The notes under the pieces: model-generated
The model's database searches: none
Seen by the model: only the letters and a program-made list of their open reading frames with translations
What the model was told of the DNA's origin: nothing
Origin: Bacillota bacterium
GTDB taxonomy: Bacteria > Bacillota > Clostridia > Peptostreptococcales > Anaerovoracaceae
Assembly (NCBI GenBank): GCA_017619985.1
Contig: JAFZRG010000120.1
Coordinates: forward strand, 1-13,654
Reading direction: 5' to 3'
Length of the DNA stretch: 13,654 nucleotides
In this document: positions 1 through 6,288 of the stretch, piece by piece
Position numbering within the stretch: the first letter of the stretch is position 1
Layout of the letters: each line of letters starts with the position of its first letter
Made by a program: the position numbers and the translations under genes

Positions 1-702
1 CTTGGACAGCCCGTTTACCGTCACGGTGTGTTCGTAAAGCCAGGGCGACAGTGCTGCGATGCTCACATGCTTTGCCTCTCCATAGACCAGTTTTTCATAA
101 ACTTCGTCCGCGATCACGTAGAGCCCGTTTTTCTCCGCAACTTCACCCAACGCTTTCAGTTCGGCTTCTGTATAGACCGCACCGGTGGGATTGTTGGGCG
201 TATTGATGAGGATGGCCTTCGTCTTCGGTGTGACTGCCGCAGCGATTCTTTCAGTATTCAGGGAGAAATCTTCGTTGCTTTCCACCAGCGTTGCATTTGC
301 TCCTGTGAGCTTGATGACCTCCACATAACTGACGTAGCATGGGGTTGGGATGATCACTTCATCCCCTTCGTCGCAGATCGCGAAGATCGCATTGGTAAGG
401 GCCTGCTTGGCGCCGGTGCTGATGACGATCTGAGAAGGTTCGTAATCCAGCCCATTATCTTTTTTCAGCTTGCAGCAGACAGCCTCTTTCGCAAGGCCAA
501 GTCCGTTGAATGGTGTGTATTTTGTCTTTCCTTCTTCCAGCGCCTTCTTGCAGGCATCCACTACCTTGCGAGGCGTCGGAAAGTCCGGTTCCCCGGCGTT
601 GAAGCCGATGATCTCAACCCCTTCCGCTCGCAGCGCAGCGACTTTTCCGATCATACCTGCGGTCGCGGACGGAGTAATATTTCTGATTCGTTTGCTCAAC
701 AT
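1..702 (-). CDS. Class I/II PLP-dependent aminotransferase, N-terminal 234 residues (C-terminus beyond window)
   Basis: Fold-type I aminotransferase (aspartate aminotransferase AspB-like) that moves an amino group between an amino acid and a 2-oxo acid, in the cytoplasm. The ATG at 702-700 is preceded by AGAGGTGG at 8-base spacing, beginning in the stop codon of the NhaC gene, so the two are probably translationally coupled. Visible family marks are the substrate-side GEPDF stretch near residue 38, NTPNNPTG in the middle, IADEVY after it, and VNGLSK at the very end. The lysine of VNGLSK, which forms the Schiff base with PLP, is residue 234 and is the last codon in the window, so roughly 150-160 residues are missing by family length. 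It is the last visible gene of the RraA-RraA-RraA-NhaC operon, which suggests it processes an amino acid taken up by that transporter. Its amino acceptor and donor cannot be read from sequence. Confidence 0.93.
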   Translation of the reverse strand, partial: MLSKRIRNITPSATAGMIGKVAALRAEGVEIIGFNAGEPDFPTPRKVVDACKKALEEGKTKYTPFNGLGLAKEAVCCKLKKDNGLDYEPSQIVISTGAKQALTNAIFAICDEGDEVIIPTPCYVSYVEVIKLTGANATLVESNEDFSLNTERIAAAVTPKTKAILINTPNNPTGAVYTEAELKALGEVAEKNGLYVIADEVYEKLVYGEAKHVSIAALSPWLYEHTVTVNGLSK

Positions 703-717
703 GGTCTCGCCCACCTC

Positions 718-2115
718 TTACAGAGTATCCACCACATCGTAACCTTCGGCTGCATGGGCAGGATCCTCGATCTTGCGTCCCCAGCCGGTAAAGATGGAGA
801 TCCAGAAGACCGCCAGCAGTGCCCAGCAGTGGAATACGTATGGAATGTAACTGAAGGAAGTGTACTTCGTCGCGTCGATGACCCCGGTGAGTTCTGCCTG
901 GGTCACGCCAACCAGGAAGGTAGCCGCATAGGGCAGGATACCGCCGAAGGCGCAGGCGATGCCGTCCATGATGTTAGCGCCGCGGGTGCGGTCGATGTTG
1001 AACTTCTTCAGGATGTTGCGCACGATGGGGCCGAATGTGATGATGGTGACTGTCGGAGAGGAAATCATCACGCTGCCCAGGGTCGCCAGGAGACCTGCGG
1101 AGATATCCGCCTTGGTCGGGGTCGTTGCGAAGGCTTCGACCTTGGCCTGGAACGCTTCGATCACGCCGCCCTCATGCATGAATTCGATCATGGAATAGAT
1201 GAAGTAGAAGAAGGGGAAGATGCCCATCATGCCGGAGAAACCGCCTGCGATCACACCGGAGCCGGTGAGGATCTCAGATGCGGGGATGAGTCCGAACACC
1301 AGACAGAGAGCCAGGCCGACTACGATGCCCAGGGTCATAGAGAAGACCAGACCTTTCTGCCGGAGCATCAGAATAACGACCAGAATGGGGACAACCAGCA
1401 GAGAGAGGGCTGCCGGATTAGCGTCCATAGCGATAGCGGAGGCATCCACTGCCTGGGTAGTGGTCATGCCAAAATAGATATACAAAACCGCGGAGATCAG
1501 ACCGGCTATGATGCAGTATTTAAAACGGGTACGCACCACGTTGGTAACACTGGTCTCCTGAGAGACTGCGGAGGCTATGGTAGTGTCGGAGACCGGAGCA
1601 AGGTTGTCACCGAACATGGATCCTGCGATCACGGAGCCTACGCTTAAGGCAGGATGGCAACCCATGGCGATGGCCATCGGCAGCAGCACCGGGGAAACGG
1701 TGGACATGGTGCCAGCAGACGTTCCGGTCGCCGATGAGATGATGGCAGCAGTGATGAAGATCAGCAGCGGGAAGAATCTGGCGTTCAGCCCGAGTCGCAT
1801 GGCGACCCATACCAGGCTGTTAGTAAGGCCGGACAAGGCCATCATCTTCGCGATGACGCCTGCCAGCAGGAAGGCGATCAGCATGGCTGCCAGCATGTTG
1901 GAGCCGAAACCTTTCAGGGTCAGTTCCTTGAAGCGGGCTTTATCCTTCATGGTGAAGAAAGCCACGATATATCCCACGAAAGCGGCTGCACCGCAGGTGG
2001 CGGAACCGGCTTTGTGCTGGATGCAGAGATAGATGATACAGGCGACGAAGGCGAGGAACGGCAGGACCGCCCCGAACGTGCCCAGGTAAAACTTTTCGCT
2101 CTTTTTCGTTTCCAT
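718..2115 (-). CDS. NhaC-family Na+/H+ antiporter-like transporter
   Basis: A 465-residue integral membrane protein with about a dozen hydrophobic segments. It belongs to the NhaC family by its glycine/serine-rich stretch at about 127-148 (SSATGTSAGT then SPVLLP) and by GSMFGDNLAPVSDTT at 165-179, a close match to the GDxLxPxSDTT signature of NhaC proteins. Family members exchange Na+ for H+, and some exchange an organic acid instead (B. subtilis MleN, malate/lactate), so here it may import an organic or amino acid substrate. The start at 2115 has AAGGAG at 8-base spacing. It lies 60 bases after the third RraA-like gene and 15 bases before the aminotransferase, inside one leftward operon. That placement makes substrate uptake or product exchange more likely than housekeeping ion balance, but this is inference. 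Confidence 0.9.
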   Translation of the reverse strand: METKKSEKFYLGTFGAVLPFLAFVACIIYLCIQHKAGSATCGAAAFVGYIVAFFTMKDKARFKELTLKGFGSNMLAAMLIAFLLAGVIAKMMALSGLTNSLVWVAMRLGLNARFFPLLIFITAAIISSATGTSAGTMSTVSPVLLPMAIAMGCHPALSVGSVIAGSMFGDNLAPVSDTTIASAVSQETSVTNVVRTRFKYCIIAGLISAVLYIYFGMTTTQAVDASAIAMDANPAALSLLVVPILVVILMLRQKGLVFSMTLGIVVGLALCLVFGLIPASEILTGSGVIAGGFSGMMGIFPFFYFIYSMIEFMHEGGVIEAFQAKVEAFATTPTKADISAGLLATLGSVMISSPTVTIITFGPIVRNILKKFNIDRTRGANIMDGIACAFGGILPYAATFLVGVTQAELTGVIDATKYTSFSYIPYVFHCWALLAVFWISIFTGWGRKIEDPAHAAEGYDVVDTL

Positions 2116-2175
2116 TTGGTTTCTCCTTAATTAACCGAAGGGGAACAATACGTTATTATACAGCAGAGAAGCTTA

Positions 2176-2835
2176 TTATTCTTCTCTCGTCTGCAGGTGA
2201 TGGTAGCCGGAGGCTTTTCTGGCTTCACCGAGAGTACTGCCGGCCGCCAGTGCCTTCAGGATGCCTTGCTCCTTCGCCTCGATCTCCTTGGCGACTTTCA
2301 GGACTTCTTCCGCTCTTGCTGCGGGGATGCACATGGCGCCATTATCATCACACATAATGAGGTCATCCTGGCAGACCTGGATGTCGCAGATGCTGACCGG
2401 CTGATTGACCGACTCGATCTGCACCCTGTCCTTGCCCGTGCACATATAGCAGCCCTTGGTGTAGATGGGATAATCCAGTTCGTGCACCACCTTTACATCT
2501 CTGCAGACGCCGTCGATCAGTGTACCTTCCACGCCCTTCATCTGAGCGTAGGTGCTCATGATGTCGCCCCAAACGGTGCAGTGCTTTCTGCCGGCATTGT
2601 CGATGACCACGACGTAGCCTTCCGGCACATCGTCCAGGAAGTCGCCCACATTGCCCTTCACCTGTCCTACGGGGATGTACTTTACTGTAAATGCGGGCCC
2701 GCAGATCACCTTGCCCGTCCCCTTTGCCACAGGTTCTATACCCAGAAGGCCACCGGGAATGCCGAGCCTGTCCATGGCATCAGATACACAGGGAGTATCC
2801 AGCTTCTTGAATTCGTCAAAAATCTTCTTATCCAT
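2176..2835 (-). CDS. RraA/HMG-aldolase family protein, third of three paralogs (Asp form)
   Basis: A 219-residue protein of the RraA / 4-hydroxy-4-methyl-2-oxoglutarate (HMG) aldolase family; old annotations call these dimethylmenaquinone methyltransferases, which is misleading. Family enzymes are metal-dependent class II pyruvate aldolases or oxaloacetate decarboxylases; E. coli RraA instead binds RNase E. It has the N-terminal CVSDAMDRLG stretch (16-25), VVVIDN (75-80), WGD (89-91) and LIDGVCRD (106-113). Asp91 and Arg112-Asp113 make the D-X20-R-D motif typical of catalytically active members. The longer reading from 2868 would add 11 residues and overlap the previous gene. I chose 2835 because GGAGG lies 9 bases upstream and the protein then begins MDKK like the first paralog. 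Only 4 bases separate it from the gene before it. The substrate is unknown, but aldolase or decarboxylase chemistry is likely. Confidence 0.92.
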   Translation of the reverse strand: MDKKIFDEFKKLDTPCVSDAMDRLGIPGGLLGIEPVAKGTGKVICGPAFTVKYIPVGQVKGNVGDFLDDVPEGYVVVIDNAGRKHCTVWGDIMSTYAQMKGVEGTLIDGVCRDVKVVHELDYPIYTKGCYMCTGKDRVQIESVNQPVSICDIQVCQDDLIMCDDNGAMCIPAARAEEVLKVAKEIEAKEQGILKALAAGSTLGEARKASGYHHLQTREE

Positions 2836-2839
2836 TCTT

Positions 2840-3460
2840 TTATTCCTCCATTCCGCACTTCTTCGCAAAGCCCAGCAGTTCCACAGTGGTTTTTCCCTGG
2901 GCCAGCAGCGGCTTTAATTCGCTTTCCTTCTGTTTCTTGGCCTGCGCTTTTTTGAGCACCTCTTCTGCCTTTTCTTTGGCGATCACCACGACGCCGTCCG
3001 CGTCGCCGATGATGATATCTCCCGCGTTTACGGTGACCCCGCCGCAGCAGATGGGTTCATCGATGGCGCCAAGCACTTCCTTCCGGCTGCCGTTGGGATT
3101 GACGCCGCGGGCAAAGGTCGGAAAATTCATTTCAATCAGATCGACCTTATCACGGCAGGCGCCGTCGATCACGATGCCTGCAATACCTCTCGCCTTGCAG
3201 GAGGTGGCAAACAATTCGCCGAAGATACCGCAGCCAGTGTAACCGCTGCAGTCCACCACCAACACGGTACCCGGTTTAGCCAAAGCGATGGCCTTATGGA
3301 GTGTGAGGTTATCCTCCGGCGGACACTTGACAGTCATCGCGATGCCTGCCATCTCCATGTGCAGATCCATAGGCATGATCGCAGCGTCCATGCTTCCTTT
3401 CAACCCGTTGCTGTCGCAGATATTGCCTGTGGGAATTCCTAAAAAGTCCTTCGCGTTCAT
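2840..3460 (-). CDS. RraA/HMG-aldolase family protein, second of three paralogs (Glu form)
   Basis: A 206-residue RraA/HMG-aldolase family member and the most divergent of the three in this operon. The usual N-terminal DALDxLG is replaced by NICDSNGLKG (13-22). The core is conserved: VLVVDCSGY (66-74), GEL at 81-83, GIVIDGACRD at 95-104, FPTFARG, and the C-terminal GDIIIGDADGVVVI. Arg103-Asp104 are present and the residue 21 positions before the Arg is Glu82, where active HMG aldolases have Asp. The C-terminal third is lysine- and glutamate-rich and probably helical. The start at 3460 has a GGAGG site a few bases upstream. The stop of the first paralog is 10 bases away and the next gene starts 4 bases after this one ends, so the three are surely co-transcribed. 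It may be an aldolase of different specificity or a partner subunit of its neighbours. Confidence 0.9.
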   Translation of the reverse strand: MNAKDFLGIPTGNICDSNGLKGSMDAAIMPMDLHMEMAGIAMTVKCPPEDNLTLHKAIALAKPGTVLVVDCSGYTGCGIFGELFATSCKARGIAGIVIDGACRDKVDLIEMNFPTFARGVNPNGSRKEVLGAIDEPICCGGVTVNAGDIIIGDADGVVVIAKEKAEEVLKKAQAKKQKESELKPLLAQGKTTVELLGFAKKCGMEE

Positions 3461-3470
3461 GGCTCCCCTC

Positions 3471-4145
3471 CTATTTCTGCAGCATTCTCTCGTAGTTGTA
3501 CTTCTGATCGACTTCCAGAATTCCCATGCCGGCTTTCATATCAGCGATCATGGCTTCTTCTTTTTCCAGAAGCTGTTCGGCCTTCGTGATGGTCTCGTCT
3601 ACGATTTCGATGGGAATGAAGACCACGCCGCTGGCATCCGCCACCACGATGTCTCCGGGCCTTACCTGCACGCCCTGGAACTGGATCATTACGTTCGTTC
3701 CTTCTTCGATCAGACGGCCTCTGGCAGTTGCGACGACCCTGCCTCTGGCGTAGACGGGAAAGTCGTTTTCATCATATTCGTCCACATCCCGGCAGACGCC
3801 GTCGATGACCACGCCGGAAACGCCTGCCAGCTTGGCGCCGGCGGTGAGGATGCCGCCCCAGCAATTGGTATCCAGGCGGCCTCCGTTGTCGATGACGATC
3901 ACGTCGCCGGGTTCGGATTCCGCCACGGAGGTGATGCACATATGCTTCTTGGATTTGGTCATACCGGCTGCAGTGATCTTGACGGTCACGGCCCGGCCGA
4001 TGATCTTCTTCGCTTCCTTGTTCATGGGATTGATCCCGTAGGCGAATTTGTTCATGCCCAGAGAATCGAGCGCGTCTGCGATGTTGGTGCTTGCCAGTCT
4101 TTCCAATCTGGGTCTGTAGCTTTCGTCGAATGTCTTCTTATCCAT
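3471..4145 (-). CDS. RraA/HMG-aldolase family protein, first of three paralogs (Gly form)
   Basis: A 224-residue RraA/HMG-aldolase family protein and the first gene of the leftward operon. It shows NIADALDSLG (21-30), VIVIDNGG (82-89), WGG (96-98), VVIDGVCRD (112-120), FPVYARG, and GDIVVADASGVVFIP near the C-terminus. Arg119-Asp120 are kept, but the position 21 residues before the Arg is Gly98 rather than Asp or Glu, so metal-water handling at the active site may differ or be lost. The reading frame is open back to 4223, giving 26 more residues, but that extension runs through the divergent regulatory region. AAGGAG lies 6 bases before the ATG at 4145, and the protein then begins MDKKTFDE, like MDKKIFDE of the third paralog, so I chose 4145. 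It is probably controlled by the divergent LysR protein. Family is clear, substrate unknown. Confidence 0.92.
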   Translation of the reverse strand: MDKKTFDESYRPRLERLASTNIADALDSLGMNKFAYGINPMNKEAKKIIGRAVTVKITAAGMTKSKKHMCITSVAESEPGDVIVIDNGGRLDTNCWGGILTAGAKLAGVSGVVIDGVCRDVDEYDENDFPVYARGRVVATARGRLIEEGTNVMIQFQGVQVRPGDIVVADASGVVFIPIEIVDETITKAEQLLEKEEAMIADMKAGMGILEVDQKYNYERMLQK

Positions 4146-4187
4146 GATTTTCTCCTTATTCGTCCTTATTTCCTTGGAGGTGAAATA

Positions 4188-4238
4188 ATGAGTGTTCCGG
4201 TTTACGCCTATACTGTATGGCAAAAGTCTTTCGCGTGA
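4188..4238 (+). CDS. Possible 16-residue leader peptide in the divergent control region
   Basis: A short ORF (MSVPVYAYTVWQKSFA) whose ATG is preceded by TTGGAGGTGA at ideal spacing, among the best Shine-Dalgarno matches in the window. It lies upstream of the LysR gene on the same strand and its stop codon falls inside the TGATCA dyad. It has two Tyr and one Trp in six residues, which would fit a leader peptide sensing aromatic amino acids, but no convincing attenuator pair of hairpins is visible after it. A plus-strand transcript would have to begin inside the start of the first RraA-like gene, and no clear promoter is visible there. It may be a chance ORF. Confidence 0.22.
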   Translation: MSVPVYAYTVWQKSFA

Positions 4239-4278
4239 TCACCGAAAAAGACGAAAGGGTTTTCGAAAAAACCGAAAA
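4229..4278. promoter_or_regulatory. Candidate LysR operator region: TGATCA dyad plus four CGAAA motifs
   Basis: The 201 bases between the divergent RraA-like and LysR genes hold a dyad at 4229-4247 (TTTCG, then GTGATCAC, then CGAAA). Four same-direction CGAAA motifs start at 4243, 4252, 4264 and 4273, with spacings 9, 12 and 9, so alternate motifs are 21 bases apart, two helical turns. ACCGAAAA occurs at 4241 and 4271. TTTTCGAAAA at 4260-4269 is a perfect palindrome. LysR-type regulators usually bind dyads between their own gene and the divergent target. No strong promoter is visible on either strand; a CATAAT at 4306-4311 could be the -10 of the LysR gene, without a good -35. Function is inferred from position and symmetry. 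Confidence 0.5.
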
Positions 4279-4346
4279 CAAAGCAGGTGGTTTTATGGCA
4301 TACTACATAATGTAAGAATATGCCTGTGTTTACGGCGGAGGACGAA

Positions 4347-5234
4347 ATGGATATCAAACAGCTCAGGACCCTGTTGGCGTTTGCCAAAGATGAATCCTAC
4401 AATAAGGCTTCCCAAAGTCTGAATTACAGCGTTTCCACCCTGGTAGCCCACATCAGCGCCTTAGAAGATGAATTGCATGTGGAACTGGTGAACAGCAAAG
4501 GAAGGAGGTCCTTCCTGACGGACAAGGGGAAAGCCTTTCTTCCATACGCCAGGCGTATGGTGGATCTGTACGATGAAGCATACGCAGCCATGAACGTTTC
4601 CAGGGAAGTGACCGGTAATATGCAGCTGGTCACCTCTGAGACCGTCGCCAGGCAGATGTCGCGAGTCTACAAGAACTTTACTTCTGAGAACCCGGACGTA
4701 AACCTGACAGTCCGCATCGGATCTTTAGCCGCTGCGCAGCAGCAGCTCTTAGATAAGACGACAGACCTCATCGTCTACCAGGACTTTGCGCCACCTGCGA
4801 GTTCCTATATCACAGCGGTCCCCTTATACCGTATGCCGCTGCAGCTGATCGGATCGCCGAAGCACCGGCTGGCAGCGAAAAAAGCGATTTATCCGGAAGA
4901 CTTAAAGGGAGAAAGTTTCCTTTTCCCCCGGCGGCAGTACATCGAACAGCCCATCATACGAGACGTGCTGAAGGAAGCCGGTGCCAACATCGGTGAGAAT
5001 CTGTTCATGGACAGCGGCGACCTGGTGCGCGGAGAGATTGCGAAGGGACTGACCCTCTCCTTTATGCCCTGGAGTGACGAAGACAAGCATGTAAAAGAAG
5101 GAAGCATCATTCAGTTGCCTTGGAAGGGCGAAGAGATTTTCATGACAGTCTACGCCATGTACGAGACGAACACGCTGCTGCTGGCTTCCATCGAGGCGTT
5201 TATGGAGTATTGCAAGAAACTGATGGGGCGCTGA
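4347..5234 (+). CDS. LysR-family transcriptional regulator
   Basis: A 295-residue LysR-type regulator. Residues 1-60 form the winged helix-turn-helix: MDIKQLRTLLAFAKDES, then NKASQSLNYSVSTLVAHISALEDEL, followed by the GRRSFLTDKGKAF wing. Residues 60-85 are the linker helix used for dimerisation, and about 90-295 form the periplasmic-binding-protein-like effector domain, starting NMQLVTSETVARQ. The frame opens at 4320, but I chose the ATG at 4347 because GGAGG sits 5 bases upstream and LysR proteins typically begin MDIxQL. It diverges from the RraA-like operon, the classical arrangement for a LysR activator that senses a pathway compound, so the RraA-NhaC-aminotransferase genes are its likely target. 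The EamA-family gene 12 bases downstream is probably in the same transcript. The inducer is unknown. Confidence 0.94.
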   Translation: MDIKQLRTLLAFAKDESYNKASQSLNYSVSTLVAHISALEDELHVELVNSKGRRSFLTDKGKAFLPYARRMVDLYDEAYAAMNVSREVTGNMQLVTSETVARQMSRVYKNFTSENPDVNLTVRIGSLAAAQQQLLDKTTDLIVYQDFAPPASSYITAVPLYRMPLQLIGSPKHRLAAKKAIYPEDLKGESFLFPRRQYIEQPIIRDVLKEAGANIGENLFMDSGDLVRGEIAKGLTLSFMPWSDEDKHVKEGSIIQLPWKGEEIFMTVYAMYETNTLLLASIEAFMEYCKKLMGR

Positions 5235-5246
5235 TCCAAAAGGGAA

Positions 5247-6137
5247 ATGCAAGAAATGGAACAACGTGAATCCGCAAACAACGCAAACCCTTATGAATTT
5301 CTCCTTGCGGGCGTCATATCCCTGCGGGCGACGTCGTTTGTGTTCAGCAAATTGCTGCTGCAGAGCCTGGGCACCTTCAATCTGCTGGCAATTCGCTTCC
5401 TGCTGGCGTTTTTCCTGCTGGCTCTTCTGTTTCACAAGCGGATGGCGAAGATCACAAAAAAAGAGGCCTTTTCCGGCCTTCTGATCGGAACGCTGTTCTT
5501 CCTGGTAATGTCCTGCGAGATGACTGCGCTCAAACAGGCGGAGACCTCGCTCGTTTCACTGCTGGAAAACTGCTCCATTATTCTCGTGCCCGTGCTGGAA
5601 GCTGTTTTGCTGCGCCGCTTGATGGGAAAGACAGAACTGCTGAGCGCACTGATCGCCATGGCAGGAGTTTTCTGCCTGGCTGCTTCAAAAGGAAGTCTGT
5701 CCGGCGGGGTCACATTCGGGCTTCTGGCTGCCTTTTTCTACGCCTGCGCCATCCTCGTCACCGGCAAACTGGCAAAGGACGCCCCGGACCCGTTGGCGAT
5801 CGGCATCATACAGGTAGGCACCATGGGCACCCTTTCCTTGATCGCAGCCCTGGGAAAAGGCGGCTTTTCCCTTCCGCAAGGCGGCCGGCAATGGCTGTTC
5901 CTAGCTATCCTAGCCGTCATCTGCACGGGCTTTGGATTTACGCTGCAGCCTGTCGCGCAATCGAAGGTGTCCGTGAAGCGCGCAGGCTTGTTCTGCGCGA
6001 TCAATCCGGCGGTTGCTAGCCTGATCGGCATCGTTTTCCTGCACGAGCGCATGACCCTTCTTAGTGTGCTCGGACTCATCCTGATCCTCTTTTCCATCGC
6101 CCTGCCGCATCTTCTGAAACGACCTGCTGATTCGTAA
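5247..6137 (+). CDS. EamA-family (DMT superfamily) permease
   Basis: A 296-residue membrane protein with about ten hydrophobic segments in two homologous EamA halves (about 15-150 and 155-290). Typical features are the positively charged loop HKRMAKITKKE after segment 2, AETSLVSLLENCSIILVPVL in segments 3-4, and the C-terminal NPAVASLIGIVFLHERMT, the family's most recognisable stretch. EamA proteins export amino acids or metabolites or import nucleotide-like compounds; specificity cannot be read here. Two start codons are possible: 5247 is very close to AAAAGGGAA, while 5256 (residue 4) is about 11 bases from it; neither is ideal. It follows the LysR gene by 12 bases, so co-regulation is likely. 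Unusually, its last four residues and stop codon lie inside a tRNA anticodon-arm remnant (6120-6148). A two-way terminator follows. Confidence 0.9.
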   Translation: MQEMEQRESANNANPYEFLLAGVISLRATSFVFSKLLLQSLGTFNLLAIRFLLAFFLLALLFHKRMAKITKKEAFSGLLIGTLFFLVMSCEMTALKQAETSLVSLLENCSIILVPVLEAVLLRRLMGKTELLSALIAMAGVFCLAASKGSLSGGVTFGLLAAFFYACAILVTGKLAKDAPDPLAIGIIQVGTMGTLSLIAALGKGGFSLPQGGRQWLFLAILAVICTGFGFTLQPVAQSKVSVKRAGLFCAINPAVASLIGIVFLHERMTLLSVLGLILILFSIALPHLLKRPADS

Positions 6138-6148
6138 TCAACTGCTCT
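6120..6148 (-). pseudogene. tRNA anticodon-arm remnant with ACG (Arg-type) loop, overlapping the EamA stop codon
   Basis: Twenty-five of 29 bases match the intact tRNA-Thr gene at 6230-6258, exactly 110 bases away and in the same orientation. Read on the minus strand it runs from the end of the D arm through the anticodon arm to the variable loop. Three of the four differences are the anticodon itself: the loop is TTACGAA instead of TTCGTAA, that is its reverse complement, giving anticodon ACG (Arg) instead of CGT (Thr). The fourth is a C to T change in the stem that leaves a G-U pair. Acceptor and T arms are absent, so it cannot make a tRNA. It could be a relic of a second tRNA gene, a duplicated piece, or an old integration scar. 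Confidence 0.7.
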
Positions 6149-6163
6149 CAAACCATTTGCAAT

Positions 6164-6200
6164 AAAACAAAACAGACGCCCTTTCGGACGTCTGTTTTTT
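6164..6200. terminator. Bidirectional intrinsic terminator between EamA gene and tRNA-Thr
   Basis: Arms ACAGACG and CGTCTGT are joined by an inner two-pair stem and a four-base loop (6182-6185). On the plus strand it is followed by TTTTTT (6195-6200), ending the LysR-EamA transcript. On the minus strand the loop becomes a GAAA tetraloop closed by C-G pairs, the one mismatch turns into a G-U pair, and a T-rich tail follows, ending the tRNA-Thr transcript. It therefore looks more stable in the minus-strand RNA. Confidence 0.9.
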
Positions 6201-6202
6201 GC

Positions 6203-6278
6203 TGGAGCTGATGGCCGGACTTGAACCGGCGACCTGCTGATTACGAATCAGCTGCTCTACCGACTGAGCCACATCAGC
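6203..6278 (-). tRNA. tRNA-Thr (anticodon CGU), CCA encoded
   Basis: A complete 76-base cloverleaf. The acceptor stem GCTGATG pairs perfectly with CATCAGC, followed by a T discriminator and encoded CCA. The D arm is GCTC/GAGC around AGTCGGTA. The anticodon stem GCTGA/TCAGC holds loop TTCGTAA, so the anticodon is CGT (bases 6243-6245 on the plus strand read acg), which decodes ACG threonine codons. The T arm is GCCGG/CCGGC with loop TTCAAGT. G1-C72 and C2-G71 agree with threonyl-tRNA synthetase identity elements known from E. coli. It has its own promoter and terminator and is thus a single-gene unit. Confidence 0.97.
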
Positions 6279-6288
6279 GTACGCACGG

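Noticed and set aside
28..1647. 539-codon open frame on the plus strand
   Set aside because: It runs antisense through the aminotransferase and the NhaC gene, crosses their intergenic gap, and its translation is a mix of His, Asp and Gly runs with no domain; a shadow of the real minus-strand genes.
2155..2160. TATAAT on the minus strand between the third RraA-like gene and the NhaC gene
   Set aside because: A perfect -10 hexamer, but the -35 position at 17 bases reads AAGAAT and there is no TGn extension; could be a weak internal promoter, not enough to call.
2176..4145. Menaquinone methyltransferase or RNase E inhibitor function for the RraA-like genes
   Set aside because: The methyltransferase name is a legacy misannotation with no SAM-binding motif here, and three copies in an operon with a transporter and an aminotransferase fit metabolism better than control of RNase E.
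4146..4223. N-terminal extension of the first RraA-like gene to an ATG at 4223
   Set aside because: It would code through the divergent control region, has no Shine-Dalgarno site, and the family start MDKK with AAGGAG at 4145 is better.
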